From positions 15,128,001 through 15,192,000 of the forward strand of contig JAQISU010000179.1 in NCBI GenBank assembly GCA_029339505.1: a stretch of 64,000 nt of DNA, read 5' to 3'. The position numbers and the translations under genes were made by a program. Below, in pieces: positions 23,672 through 34,997 of the stretch. Position 1 is the first letter of the stretch. Each line of letters starts with the position of its first letter. The notes under the pieces were generated by a model. It did no database searches. It saw only the letters and a program-made list of their open reading frames with translations, and was not told the origin of the DNA. Source of the stretch: Unio delphinus. Its lineage: Eukaryota; Mollusca; Bivalvia; Unionida; Unionidae.

Positions 23672-23908
23672 ATGCCTGCCACGAGATTGGAACGATGTGC
23701 CCCAGGACGAGATTCCATCTGTGTATACAATACACTAGTGTCCGTAATCTATAAATCCATGATTTTGAATACGATATATGTGTATCATATGAATGGTTTT
23801 ATCACAGTTATTCTGTATGCCGTGGCATATTTTCCAAATTTGGTATCTACTTTGTTATTTTCGACAAATCCGTTATTGTTGTTGTTGTGGTTTTTCTTTC
23901 CATGTTAA
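23672..23908 (+). CDS. Small ORF conserved in both Polinton copies (hypothetical)
   Basis: The 78-codon ORF from the ATG at 23672 starts MPATRLERCAPGRDSICVYN and ends in a hydrophobic stretch, NPLLLLLWFFFPC. Copy B keeps the whole frame open at 49621-49857, with about 16 codons changed. Several of these changes are amino-acid replacements, so selection is not obvious. It may encode a tail-anchored membrane peptide, or the frame may be open by chance. I recognise no family. Confidence 0.35.
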   Translation: MPATRLERCAPGRDSICVYNTLVSVIYKSMILNTIYVYHMNGFITVILYAVAYFPNLVSTLLFSTNPLLLLLWFFFPC

Positions 23909-24412
23909 GGAGGAATTTGGGTACATGTAGGGCAGATTAAGGTTGTGTTGTTTCACTCCCGTAGTGTATCGGGAATTGTATCAGTTTCTTAGTTTGAGGC
24001 AGAGTACCGTTTTGTTACATCGTATCAGTTTGGGGGTCAAAGATGCCATCTGGTTTGCGGTCAAATTGATATAATGATGACAACAAGAGATTGCCTTATG
24101 CGGAACTTTTCTACCTGGTGAAACATTAAACCACACAAAAAAAGCCATTATCCCATTGAGTTACGTGACTACAACAAAACAGTTATCGTTGTTTCAAAAC
24201 TACACATACAAGCGCACACCAGGTATTCCCCTTGGTGTTACCAAACATAATTCAGGCATTGTAAATTGAATTTTATTTTGAAATTTTTTAGAAAAAGCCG
24301 ATCGATATACCTGTTCTTCTACTCTTCGTACTGAGGGTTCGCAAATATCGAAATATTTTCCGGCTTCTTTCATTTATTAAACTATTCTTTCCTCGTTTTT
24401 TTCTGTATTAAA

Positions 24413-24754
24413 TTAATTTATAGGCCTCGCATTTTTCGAGTATTTCCCAGTCCCTCCTCGTTTAGAATTTTCACTTTGTAAAATAGCTTGTAGATTATCT
24501 AAAGAATTATCAGTTTTTATACCATTTATGTGATCAATGACAAAACCATCCTTGATCAATCCATTAAATACCTCTTAGACGAATCTGTGATTAAGATGAC
24601 TTTTCCCACCAGCGCCAAACATAAGATATATATATATATATATATGATTACTCACAGCACCAACTGATTTCTTCAGTCTTCGGTGTCTGACAATACCGTC
24701 ACGAGATGCTTCATAATTGGTAATCACGGGATGTGGTTGAAATTCTTGTTTCAT
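24413..24754 (-). pseudogene. HNH endonuclease (NUMOD4/HNH_3-like), Polinton A
   Basis: From the ATG at 24754 the product begins MKQEFQPHPVITNYEASRDG and continues IVRHRRLKKSVG, resembling a NUMOD4-type DNA-binding start. Further on, HRFV is followed by EVFNGLIKDGFVIDHINGIK and TDNSLDNLQAI, the HNH pattern of phage and homing-type nucleases. A (TA)n tract at about 24629-24646 and stops break the middle. Copy B has the same gene at about 50270-50610. A free-standing HNH gene is not part of the minimal Polinton set. Function is inferred from the motifs. Confidence 0.65.
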
Positions 24755-24793
24755 TTATATACTAAATATTATTTGTCTAATTCATTATTTGGT

Positions 24794-25120
24794 TTAATTA
24801 TTACTTGAGAATCTTTCAATATAGTCTTGAGGTGATCTTATGTTTTTGTCTTTGACACAGTCAGGGACAGAGTCATAGTCATTGACGGAATCTTTCATGG
24901 GGATTTTAACGGAATCTTCGATTTGTTTATCATAATAGCGCTTTAGCTCTCTGTATCGCTTAACACCGCAATTCAGACATAACTGCAACTTACCACGCAC
25001 ACCTACCCCACATCGTATGCAAGGTGAGGGCCCTAAGCTCCCACGACGTACACTTTGTAAATGATATCCACAAAATTCCTTTCTACACGATTTGTTACAA
25101 GCGGTTACTGATCCTATCAT
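24794..25120 (-). CDS. Cys-rich zinc-binding protein of Polinton A
   Basis: This 108-codon ORF has Cys pairs CNKSC, CIRCG and CLNCG in its first 60 residues, then a basic helix (KRYRELKRYYDK) and an acidic tail. The layout suggests two zinc ribbons and a DNA- or RNA-binding role. It is head-to-head with the PolB gene (64 bp between starts), so the two probably shared a promoter. Copy B has a homologue (50651-50935) lacking one Cys pair. No named family was recognised. It is one of the few open frames in this copy. Confidence 0.6.
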   Translation of the reverse strand: MIGSVTACNKSCRKEFCGYHLQSVRRGSLGPSPCIRCGVGVRGKLQLCLNCGVKRYRELKRYYDKQIEDSVKIPMKDSVNDYDSVPDCVKDKNIRSPQDYIERFSSNN

Positions 25121-25184
25121 AAGCCATTTGCAATGATTAATTATATAATAAATTCTTTATTTCAATACTTATTTTAATTATACT

Positions 25185-28100
25185 ATGGAGGAGTTCGAGA
25201 GATTATCGAAAATTACGCCTTGAAAAAATGTTAAATTCAATCTCGATAGAGTCTCCACTGATGTACCAAAGAGTCTAATAAGTGAAAGAAGCATGTTGGG
25301 TACAACCAGTGATGATTTTAATGAATTCAAGCGCGATGGAGCATCTCACTGTTGGTCAACATTTAGAATCGATGGTAGTGTTGATGCTACAATGAACGAC
25401 GAAAGAGCAGAAGTGATAATCTCACATATTGACAAGAAAAAATATTTTTTTAGAGTGAAATTCATTCTCCGCTCAGAAACGGGGAATTGGATTATACGCG
25501 ACAAATTTGAAAACATCCTGAAAAATAAGACAACTATCACTGTAAGTCAAGATTCCAAACCAAGAATTCTGACTGGGATTGACAAACCGTATTACGAGAG
25601 ATCCTATCCTGTAATAGCGGTTGTTAATGAATCTATTCGATAAATGATAAACCGAGTTTTTAAAAACTAAAACCAATGAAATATTCGACGTTGAATTGTG
25701 TAGGAGAACGAATAATAGAACACTTCACAAATGCATTGCGTGGAAACAAATTGACGGATCTAAGACGCAAAAAAATAAATGAATGGGGATTAATAGTGAA
25801 AGAGAGCGGAGCAACAATTCAAAATGTGGCCGCGTTAGAAAGGATACTAAAATTCCCAATATCCGTAGAGACAGTAACAGGCGAGATATTATACAACTCG
25901 AAATATAAATCGAGAGGATCTCCAGTCTAAATTATTGACCATAATGCAAACGCTTGGACATCCGTAGTAACAATATTTCTCGGGATAGAACCATACAATT
26001 TTACACAAGAAATGTATTTGATTCTATTTACGAGTTAAGTAAAAACGATTCTGTGTCAGTGTGGTTATTTCAGAGTTTTGAAGACGAAGAGGGTAAATTC
26101 GATCAATTTGTAAGACCCAGTGGCGAATTATACCGTTTTGAAACCCTCCACAACGAGATGAAAAAACTAGCTAGTGGTTTTTCAACGGAACACGACGAAC
26201 AATTATTAACAAACTGTTTTACAATTCCATCAGTTGTAGCTCATTTCACGAGAAAGAGAAATCTATGGAAACCAACAAGAACAGAATTTCTCTCGGATAT
26301 CCAAGATAGTTGTGTTGATTATGGCAATGGTAGATTATGGAATACAAAACACGACACTGAAAGTATTTTTTCGGTTGATATGATTGCGTGTTATAAAGGG
26401 AGTTTTCTTGGGTACGGAGAATGCTCTGAGTACTTCAAAAGATTTGGAGATCACATACATGAGATGACCCGTGTTGCGATTAATGAACCACTGCCTGATT
26501 TTGATCTCACCGGATTCGCTCGTGTGGTATCATTTGAATTGGCTAAAGGACTTCATCCGTGTTGTTATGTTTGGTTTGGTAGACACATCTCTGAAAAACA
26601 CTGGATGCCAATAGTGTTATTACGGTATATGATTGATTCTAAAATGCTGATATCGCTGATTGTCAGTGAAGCAATTATATCATATCGGAAACAAACTGAA
26701 GTCTGGTTACCACAACCCGATAGTCTACATAGTATAATCAGCGAAAACAAAAAACAATTCCCCAATCTCGACGAAGAATATATCGTGAAATGGTTAAAAG
26801 AAATCTTTGGAGTTAGAAATAAACACGCAAAAGATTTCAATAGAAGAATAATTGGTAGATTTACACAAGGTGGAAAATACGACCATAAACGATATTCTTC
26901 GCGGTCGATTATAGATGATTCTGAATACGATTTTATAATCGCAGATGTAACATCTAGGGGTATATATTTAAATCGTAAAGACGTTTTCTTTTCCGATGGA
27001 ACCAAATTAGGTACAATTGTTACTTATAAAGACGGAGAAAATCCTCAATATACTTACTTAAGGGCGTCTATGCTGGCTTATGATTCTATTAATTTACTTT
27101 CGATGATAAATAGATTTCCTGACACCGCGGTTAGAGTAGCCACTGATTCATTTTATATAGACGTAAAATATAGCGAAGCAGTAGCTGAATTCACTAATTC
27201 AGACGAGAGTTGGGGATCATGGAGAATTACAAAAGAAATATTACGTGATTACTCTAAATCAGCAGATGTTACGATTGAAAACAATTACTTGAAAAATAAT
27301 CAGATATCATAACTATCTAATGCGCCGTCGCGCTCCGATCCAATATGTAGATATAAAACCAGTTACTTAAACGACTGTGGTGGGTCAGGGAAGATGATTA
27401 ATGGAATTGAATTATTTCGAGGGAAATCAAATATGATTGTTCTAACACCAACACACAGACTTGCAAGAGAGATGAAACAACGAGGAATTAATGCTTGCAC
27501 TTATCACAGTTTCTTTCGATGGTAAGGTGACGAATGGACTCCTGATCGAATGGGCGAAAAATATATTCCTGAAATCATTATTTGAGATGAGATATGCACG
27601 GTGTCGTTAGATGTATTACAAAGGTTTCTCGAGTGGTTATTGCTAGCGAATACAAAAGTGATAATGTGTGGCAATCATGGTCAACAACCACCTTTTGTAG
27701 ATTTGTCTCCACATGATTGGCTAAAGAATTTTGTAGACTATTATGAAGAAATTAATACTGATCATAGATCACTTGATAATGAATTACGCGAGTTCAAGAA
27801 ACTAATGAGATTACAACCAGATAGAATCCAGTGTGAAATAGCGCATGAAATAATTTCGGAAACCCAATTAAATGATTTCTGGGAAGCGTGGAGACCAAAC
27901 GATTTGATAGTGGCAAGTAGAAAGATAGTCAGAGACACACTTCAGATGAAGTTATTTAACACGCATAAAGAAAAATTTGCACCACTTCCAGTGCCATTGT
28001 CTTATAGACCCAAGGATACACGAAGACAAAATATCGAAGTTGATATTCCAGGCCTGACAGAGTCAGGGACAGAGAAGCAGATTCTCGTGTTAAATGATAT

Positions 28101-28619
28101 TGTGTTAGTTGATATCAATGTCGCCGAAGATGCATTGCATGCTGATAAATACCCATGGAAGCTAGGATACGCAGCGACGATACATTCTTCGCAGGGGTTG
28201 ACTATATCCGATACAATTGTTTGGATCATAGATAATCACATATAGTGGTCGAATTTAGTTTATCTTGCGGTGTCCAGAGTACGAAGAATAAATCAACTTC
28301 GAAGAATTGTTTTAGACTATAGCGACAGTACAATAAGTGATATTGTCAGCGATGATATAATCAGAAATAACTCTCTGGTTATAAATAGCAGGATAAAAAA
28401 AAATAATAGAAAATTTGACATTGATGCTGAATTCATAATTACGCTGAAACAACAACAGAATAATCACTGCGCGAGTTGTAATAGTATAATGTGTTGGTGT
28501 TGGTCGGATAAAGACCCTGCCAATTTACCGTACACAGAAAAAGTAGTAGCGTAGGTCATACCAGAGATAAGGTGATGCTGACTTGTCTTGAGTGCAACAG
28601 ACGCAGAGGTGCTAGTTAA
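25185..28619 (+). pseudogene. Protein-primed-type DNA polymerase B fused to SF1 helicase and HNH domain, Polinton A
   Basis: This is a replication gene of about 1145 codons. Polymerase motifs are DMIACYKGSF (motif A, about 26377) and VRVATDSFYID (motif C, about 27145), where the first Asp of the usual DTDS is Ala. In the same frame follow a P-loop GGSGKM (27379), the motif VLTPTHRLA, DEIC (Walker B), AATIHSSQGLT (motif V type) and LVYLAVSRV (motif VI), typical of SF1 Pif1/RecD-like helicases. The C-terminus has CASCN, and after a frameshift GHTRDKVMLTCLECNRRRG, an HNH-type zinc motif. Damage: a TGA at codon 13 (25221), frameshifts near 25645, 25935 and 28512, and stops at 27310, 27523, 27583 and 28243. 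Confidence 0.82.
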
Positions 28620-29553
28620 GACCACCCGGCGGTAATTGAGTATCCTCGGATATCACTTGTAGTTGTTCATGAGTAAATCCTCGCTGAGGAGCAGTTGAAT
28701 CCACCCTACAGACTGGCGGTCTACCCGTAGATCTCGTTATACTAGATGTTTTATGTGCAGTAACACTCCAAATAGGATCAGTAGCTCTTGTTTTGCCACC
28801 TACGAGCCATCCTCGTTCATATAAATGCCTAACAGTGACGTTGCCAAGTATTGGTTGTTTTGATAAATCACTTTGCGGTTTTACGGGTATATACTTTTTT
28901 AATCGCGTTGTTAGGCTTCATATTAATTGTTCGAGTAATCTCATTATTTAGCGCGATAATTACGCCTGGTAATCTCTTGACCCATTCACGAGATCGTTTA
29001 TCCTGAATAAATTCATTCGCGTATTGATATCCAAATAACCGTTCAGCAAGTGTCCGATTAAATCGTTCAACAATTGCCTGATCGCGATGTAGTGTAGTAT
29101 GTCCTCGTCTGATGGTGACATTATGATGCTTCATTGTTACTAACACTGCATCCTGAAATTCCTTGCCAGGATCAACTTGTAATAGATTTGGCCAGTGCAG
29201 AGGACCTGGTCAATAAATCCTTTTAAACGCAGAAGACACTTCAGTTGATGATTTTTTTTTAGCGGTTCTACTTGTTTCTTTCGACTCGCAACATCAACTA
29301 CGGTTAGCGCATACTTGGTAAAACCATCACGCGGCAAAAATAATATATCAGCCTGATGAACCTCATTAGGGACGCTGACATCAAAATGCGAGTAGTTAAT
29401 TTGTTTAGGCGCTGGTAGATAAATTTGCCCTATCGCTTGTTCGGATAACCAATCCGCTGCAAAGGTATTTTTCACCTTTGCGGTGCTAGCGAGTTTACTG
29501 ATTGCTGCTTTACCCCTCCAGTATCTTCTTGGAGAATAATAAATAGATTCCAT
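28612..29553 (-). pseudogene. Polinton integrase (rve/DDE), copy A
   Basis: The start ATG at 29553 gives MESIYYSPRRYW. The catalytic triad positions can be seen: Asp in HQADILFL, Asp in VDPGKEF (about 29170) and Glu in QAIVERFNRTLAERL. The tail carries a chromo-like stretch with ERGWLVGGKTRATDPIW, usual for Polinton integrases, and ends at 28612. At least two frameshifts, near 29200 and 28870, break the frame, so it is inactive. It is convergent with the polymerase-helicase gene and overlaps its end by a few bases. Confidence 0.82.
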
Positions 29554-29560
29554 GATGTTA

Positions 29561-30067
29561 TTAATTACCAGCACCCAGCATTAATTTACTTTTCATTGCC
29601 GATTTTATCAACCATGAAGCCAATTTTTCTTTGAAGGATTTATCAGTGATAGAATTCAACGCATGAATCAATTTTACATCTGCGATATGTCTGTTTTGCA
29701 GATTACTACTTTTATAAGCAACATCATGAGCACGACAAGCCTTATCAATGGCGTTTATTGGGTTTTCACCGGGTCGGGGTTGGTTTTGATCATCGAGTCT
29801 GATATCGAGTCTGGTTCCGGGTCCACAATAACTATATCCTGGGAGTTTTTTTTATCCTGGATTCTTCGTCCAAGGTGCACCTGGGAGTTTTACTAACTTG
29901 GCTGCAATATCACCTCCTCGTTTTGTTTTTAAAACATCTCCAGATTTCATAGAAACAAATCTACAATTTTTTGTACCACATTGTACACACTTATTTATTT
30001 TTAGTTGTAATCGTCGTGAATTCGTTTGTGCTAGTACGCTTCTTACATTTAACACAAGATAGATCCA
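29561..30067 (-). pseudogene. Zinc-ribbon / PLA2-like protein, Polinton A
   Basis: From the ATG at 30067 the start is MDLSCVKCKKRTS, then a stop after about 27 codons. In the next frame the second Cys pair is CVQCGTKNCRFVS. The PLA2-like part has lost or shifted the calcium-loop region by an insertion near 29850. The downstream helix with a D.AC..HD pattern is still recognisable by DNA match to copy 0. It lies between integrase and ATPase as in copy 0 and is inactive. Confidence 0.65.
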
Positions 30068-30129
30068 TAATTTATTTATAATAACGACAACCAGTTAAAC
30101 ACCATGCAGCGCTACCGAATGATATTCAC

Positions 30130-30713
30130 ATGATTATAATCGGACCATCTGGGAGTAGCAAGACACAACTGGTACTTAATTTGATAATTAGATGGATGAA
30201 ATGCGATAAACTATATTTGATTGCTCCTAGTGTAGACGATCAGCGATGTTACGAGGTGTTAAAGGATTTTAACGAGAAAGCAAAATCGGAAATCGATGAG
30301 GATATTCTTGAGTTTATAACCGATATCGAGGAAGCACCGAGCATTGATGATATTGATGGAAGTATTAACAATTTAGTCGTATATGATGATGTCATGTTAG
30401 ACGATCAAAAGAATCCTGCTAGGATATTGTACAGAGGTAGGCATACAAAGACCGATGTGATAAATATCACTCAACGATACGCTCAAATACCAAACGTGAT
30501 CAGAGATAACTGCAATATTCTTGCTGTATTCAACGGAGTTGACACACATACGCTACGAAATATTTGGCAAACTTGGTGCGGGGTGATATGGATTATAATC
30601 TCTTTAGAAATTTCTTTAGTCGTGCTCAGTCAATTCCACATGGATTTGTAACGATAAATGTGCATGATTCTAGATCAAGATATCGTATCGGACTTGATCA
30701 AATATTCGGTTGA
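30130..30713 (+). pseudogene. Packaging ATPase, Polinton A
   Basis: This is homologous to the ATPase at 792-1430. The first 30 or so codons are damaged, and the open frame starts at the ATG at 30130, just before the P-loop. The P-loop reads GPSGSSKT, so the second glycine before the lysine is replaced by serine. Walker B, LVVYDDVM, is intact. A frameshift near 30580 (after WQTWCG) moves the C-terminus into another frame, which ends at 30713. It is inactive by several independent lesions and is followed by the right terminal repeat. Confidence 0.8.
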
Positions 30714-30736
30714 AATCGTATAGAGTTTTACCATAA

Positions 30737-30890
30737 CAATTCGTCTCCGCAGCGCCATCGGTGCCTGGTTTGTAGCGTGACAAACCGAAACCATTTCTCT
30801 TTTTTTTGTCTGCCTGAATTGGTTTCGGTTTGTATGAAATAGTTTCGGTTTGATTGAAATAGTTTCGGTCTGTCCACTCTCTTTGCTGCT
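30737..30890 (-). repeat. Polinton A right terminal inverted repeat
   Basis: This is the reverse complement of 21332-21488: it starts CAATTCGTCTCCGCAGCGCC and ends GTTTCGGTCTGTCC, then CTTTGCTGCT. AAGAA follows at 30891-30895, matching the 5 bp before the left repeat. Confidence 0.92.
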
Positions 30891-33200
30891 AAGAATTTTA
30901 AATTACTGCCTTGGGGATCGTATTGAATATCAGACAGGCACCGTTTGATTTAGGACTAAATGGTTATTATAACAGCGTCCAAGCACAGGAGTCTGACGTT
31001 TTATCCATAAAGTACGTCGAAATCTCTGACAATATGAAATCACCTTATCGGTTATGTATTCATTTATATAACCGTGTCACGGAAGTGTATACACACTTTT
31101 ATTTATTAAATACATGTACTCGAGTTTCTTTTTTTGGTGTACAATGATACACGAGGATGATTAATGTATATTGTGTCGTATTTCAAACACGTGAGTTCGG
31201 TCCATCCTATGCCGCACATGCGAAGTGCTTTCGATCGAAAGAACCTAATGCCTTTTGTGCAAAGACACTATCTCTATATAAATACCTCACCGTATGTAAA
31301 GCTATTAAAGCTTGGTCTTAAAGCTGTTTTTAGTACCGTAGGTTTCTTATCGAGCAGGGTTAGGTTTACTTCTGAACATGTTTTGTAATTATTGTGCCGG
31401 TAATGTAATTTATATGACTTACCACTTATAACGTTATTACCGTTTCATGTATAGTACATGGTGTTGTATATGTCTTTAGCTATCCAGAGTCTAGAGTGTC
31501 CAGTGTGTCCGGAATGTGTAGAGCTGTCTGGAGTGTTCAGAGTGGCTAGAGGTACTAGAGCGCTCCAAGTTCTCGGAGTAATCAATGTCTACGCGGTGCA
31601 AGCTGAAAACCCAACTACAGGAATTAACTGTAGCAGCCGTGGAGCTGAAATATAGTGTTGATTACGGAGTGTTATCTTCTTGCGTATAATCTTCTAACCG
31701 TGGGCTACTTTTGAGGTTCGTAAAACCCATTGTATTTTTCGGGACTGTAAAGATAGGTTGTATATCTGTCCTTTTACGTTTGCATAATTTCACTGAGTGA
31801 ATTAATTTTACTACATGAGTAAAATTATACATTGTTTGCTAGCTGAGTAAACTATATCCATCTTTCCATTGTGTAGCTACTGTGATTCATTCGCCCCTTG
31901 TCTTTGTATTTTGTAAAGTAATTTATTTGTATTTTTTATTATTATATGTGTGTGTTCTTATGCTAATTAATCTAGTAAACATTGTATTTATATAATCGTC
32001 AAAAGTTTTATTTGTTAATCCGGAAATCCCAACAGGTTATCTTGTTACAATATGATAAGGTGATTTCTTGTTTTCAGAGATTTCGCCATGCTTTATTGAT
32101 AAAACGTCAAACTCCTGTGGCCCATTTGAAATCTCGACATCGGTATCACTTCCGGTTCAGTTACAGGATTGACACAAGTTTATAGATTGCTGTCATACAG
32201 TACATTAGATCGACACCATTTTCATTTAAGACCAACTTCTTACTCATTATATAAAGTCATTATATAAAGTCATATAGTGAAAACCGAATTTTTATCTGAA
32301 TATCCTACCGTAACGGACAGCTAAGAGGTACCATCTGGATTATAACCAACCAAACATCGTCTATAGTAAACCCATGTCAATATGATTTTACGCGCAGGAA
32401 GAACAGTGATAGCACGTTTTTCAACAGGAGTAGACAATTAGATAAAGTCTGTAAATGAAAACCCCTTCATTCATATTGTTATTATAACACTCATCTTACG
32501 ACAGTGTTTGACTCACAAGTAATCATAAAATATACATGCACACATGCATACATTGTATTAAAACATACGTAAGATATACAAATAAATGTTGGAGAAAAGA
32601 AATTGGTGAAGTATACGAGATAGGTATCGTATCTCAAGTAGTTTGGGATTTAGCATAATCAAAAAGAGAAATATGTGCAAAACACTCCAAGAAAGAATAG
32701 AGTTGATATATGTTAATATGATTCAAAATGATATTTATTAACATTGTTGCAAAATATGTAATACGTGTTTTGTAAGGAGTCGTTTTGTATGGGGATCATT
32801 GATATATTGTGGATCCATGTCATTAAAATATTTATATGTCAAATAGCTTTAAAGTACATTACACCATAATTAAAACGCATTCACTACAAATTAACGAATA
32901 AATGACAGAATAGTTAGGGTTTTAATAATTATAGCGGTTAGTGATTGGAATTGAATTATCTGATAAAGATGAATGGTTTTGCCATTCCTACTTATCGTGC
33001 CTCAATAATCAAACATAGGCAATACATATCCAATGTAAAACATTTCTGGCATATAATGTGAAACATACAAAGACAATCTCTTGAAATAATGATATACTGG
33101 ATCATACTTCAGAACACACAAGCTTTATTCCATTTCCTCAACAAATATGTTTATATCCTTTAATTTCTTTATTCTTCGCCTTGATCAATTTGTATTTGAC
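30891..33200. other. Intron 3, no gene seen
   Basis: No recognisable gene. A patch at about 31480-31590 is made of drifting repeats (TAGAGTGTCCAGTGTGTCC-like). An AT-rich stretch follows. Confidence 0.45.
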
Positions 33201-33453
33201 GGGCCCCAAGTGGCCGAGTGATCTAAAGCGCTCTCCGTTACGGATCACTTCCATCTCACATCTGTCCGCGTGGGTTCAAGTATTGGGTTCGGCGAATGTG
33301 GGTAGGCAAGAAAACTTGCCCGTTACTTCTCGTGGGTCGGTGGTTCTTTCAAGTATTTTCCAGGATTCTTCCTCCACCATTTCTACTGGCCGCCATGTAT
33401 AGCCCATCTTGTGCTGAAGAAATGGCGTTAAACCCTTACAACAACAACAACTT
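33201..33453 (+). mobile_element. tRNA-derived SINE, family 2, full-length copy
   Basis: The 5' end resembles a Leu/Ser-type tRNA (AAGTGGCCGAGTGATCTAAA, then GCGTGGGTTCAAGTATTGG). A body with ACTTGCCCGTTACTTCTCGT and TCTTCCTCCACCATTTCTAC follows, and a tail GGCGTTAAACCCTTACAACA then AACAACAAC. Other copies are at 39258-39352, 54069-54298 and 62145-62386. Confidence 0.8.
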
Positions 33454-33470
33454 GTACTTGTGAATCAAGC

Positions 33471-33725
33471 ATTGGAGTGTCCGCTTTCATTAATTGCATT
33501 TTGCTTGCATTTTGGCGGGTTTGCACCACAGGAGAACAACATCAGGGTGTTATTCTAAATTTTGTTCATGAGAAGGGATCTATCGCTCATAGATCAAGCA
33601 TTGGAGTGTCCGCTTTCATTAATTGCATTTTGCTTGCATTTTGTTGGTTTTGCACCACAGGAGAACAACATCAGTGTGTTATTGTAAATTTTGTTCATGA
33701 GAAGGGATCTATCGCTCATGGCGAG
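33471..33725. repeat. 127-bp tandem duplication
   Basis: Two nearly identical units start with CATTGGAGTGTCCGCTTTCA (33471 and 33598). The plus-strand 99-codon ORF across it is a product of the duplication. Confidence 0.85.
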
Positions 33726-33779
33726 TCTAATCCGCATAAAGATCAGGTACGTCATTTTAATTTTTTCAGTGGATAAGGT

Positions 33780-34775
33780 AAAACTTAACGGGCTTGCTAC
33801 TTTTCGTATGTAGGCTACAGCAATGTTACAGCACATGCAAAATTCAGGAGGAGCAAATGCCCCACCTCCCACCTCACCCTCACTCCAAAATGACGTCCAT
33901 AATAAAGATCACTTTCAGTGGTATTTATATGCAGAGTTAAATCGTTATTGTCATGGAGAATGAGCAATGAATGAAGAATAAATGTGCGAATTATCATATA
34001 TTTTGTATGCCCTGTGTTTCTTCATCAATATTATATGACATATCAAATCAAACGCCATTCAAGAATCTAAATACATTGCCGAAATTATGTCTTCATCATT
34101 TATTGCTGCAAGACACTTATCATATATTTGTTTATGAGGCCAGTCTAGAGTGTATGCTTATCTCTGAACTCGGACTAAGTTATGTAGAAAGTTATATTTC
34201 TTTCCAAATCGGCGAAAATGAACGACAATGTGTTTTTTAAAAATGTTTTATAAGGCTGGTAAAATTGATTTAGGACGATAATTTTCTAATAATAATAATC
34301 TATCATCTTGTTTAAATATAGATATATTTTCATACTTGTTGAAACGATTCCAGAATGATAATTTGTAAGGTATCAAGACGGCAAGCTGAGGTGAAAGGCC
34401 TTTGATGATTTCACTCAAACTGGATCAAATTTTCATGAGAGACATTAAAGTAGTCGCTTATAGTTACTTTGTTTTTGATTATTCTATTTTGGAAAACCTC
34501 ATTTGATGACGGATCAGCAAATATTTTAGAAAACAATCGAACTGTATGTCAGAGTGCTCTCTGCCATTTTTATATACATTTGTCAAGATACAACTTTTGA
34601 AATTATAAATATCACGCATGTGTTTAAACGCAACAGACGCAGGACCATCATATAAACTTACTTAACCTTACAGTCCATGTGAGCTAAACATTTAGTGGAT
34701 GATAATAGTAGTCTTAGACACATTATTAACATACTTAGTATAACTTAGATAAAGTCGAGATTAGTTAACACAAAC
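33780..34775. other. Intron 3 next to exon 3, no gene seen
   Basis: No gene, SINE or tandem repeat was recognised. It is AT-rich. Confidence 0.45.
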
Positions 34776-34997
34776 CTTTTGTCGGTCTGTCAAATCCCGG
34801 CGAGTAGATGGGTTTGTCCGTCTGAATGAAGAGATATCCAGTATTGTAACTGATCAGCATTTGTATTGTGTCCTCGCCATTGGACTTTCCAAGTCGTGAT
34901 TTGACCACCAAGTCAACAAATCTGGGCTTAACTGCATTTTTGGCATCAAGTCTCAAGTCTTCTCTTGTGACTCGTATATCGACAAGTTGTGAAGTTC
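34776..34997 (-). CDS. Thioester/C3/A2M-family protein, exon 3 (MG1 end to MG2 start)
   Basis: The 222-bp exon has acceptor aattctag/GAACTTC and donor ACAAAAG/gtttgt. It enters in phase 1 from exon 2 and leaves in phase 1. It contains GYLFIQTDKPIYSPG, the best conserved N-terminal signature of complement C3, alpha-2-macroglobulin and insect TEP proteins. Upstream residues (RFVDLVVKSRLGK ... TIQMLISYN) fit the last strands of MG1. After SPG the product reads FDRPTK before exon 4, a few residues longer than the usual turn. Family assignment is strong; which branch (C3, TEP, CD109 or A2M) is not settled. Confidence 0.93.

Larger units (their letters stand above)
21332..30890. mobile_element. Polinton copy A, both ends present, central deletion
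   Basis: The 9.6-kb element is bounded by inverted repeats at 21332-21488 and 30737-30890, with AAGAA directly outside both ends. Polintons usually give 6 bp; only 5 match here. Genes from left to right are penton, membrane protein and fibre-like C-terminus (minus), a small ORF (plus), HNH and Cys-rich protein (minus), PolB-helicase-HNH (plus), integrase and zinc-ribbon/PLA2 (minus), and ATPase (plus). Compared with copy B it lacks about 6 kb (B 43.50-49.58 kb: protease, pX-like, major capsid, core-like, long protein, coiled-coil) and about 0.7 kb inside penton. Every gene except a few small ORFs is broken. It lies in intron 3 of the host gene. Confidence 0.92.

Noticed and set aside
26565..27005. 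146-codon minus-strand ORF
   Set aside because: It is antisense to the polymerase gene, whose motifs are clear on the plus strand.
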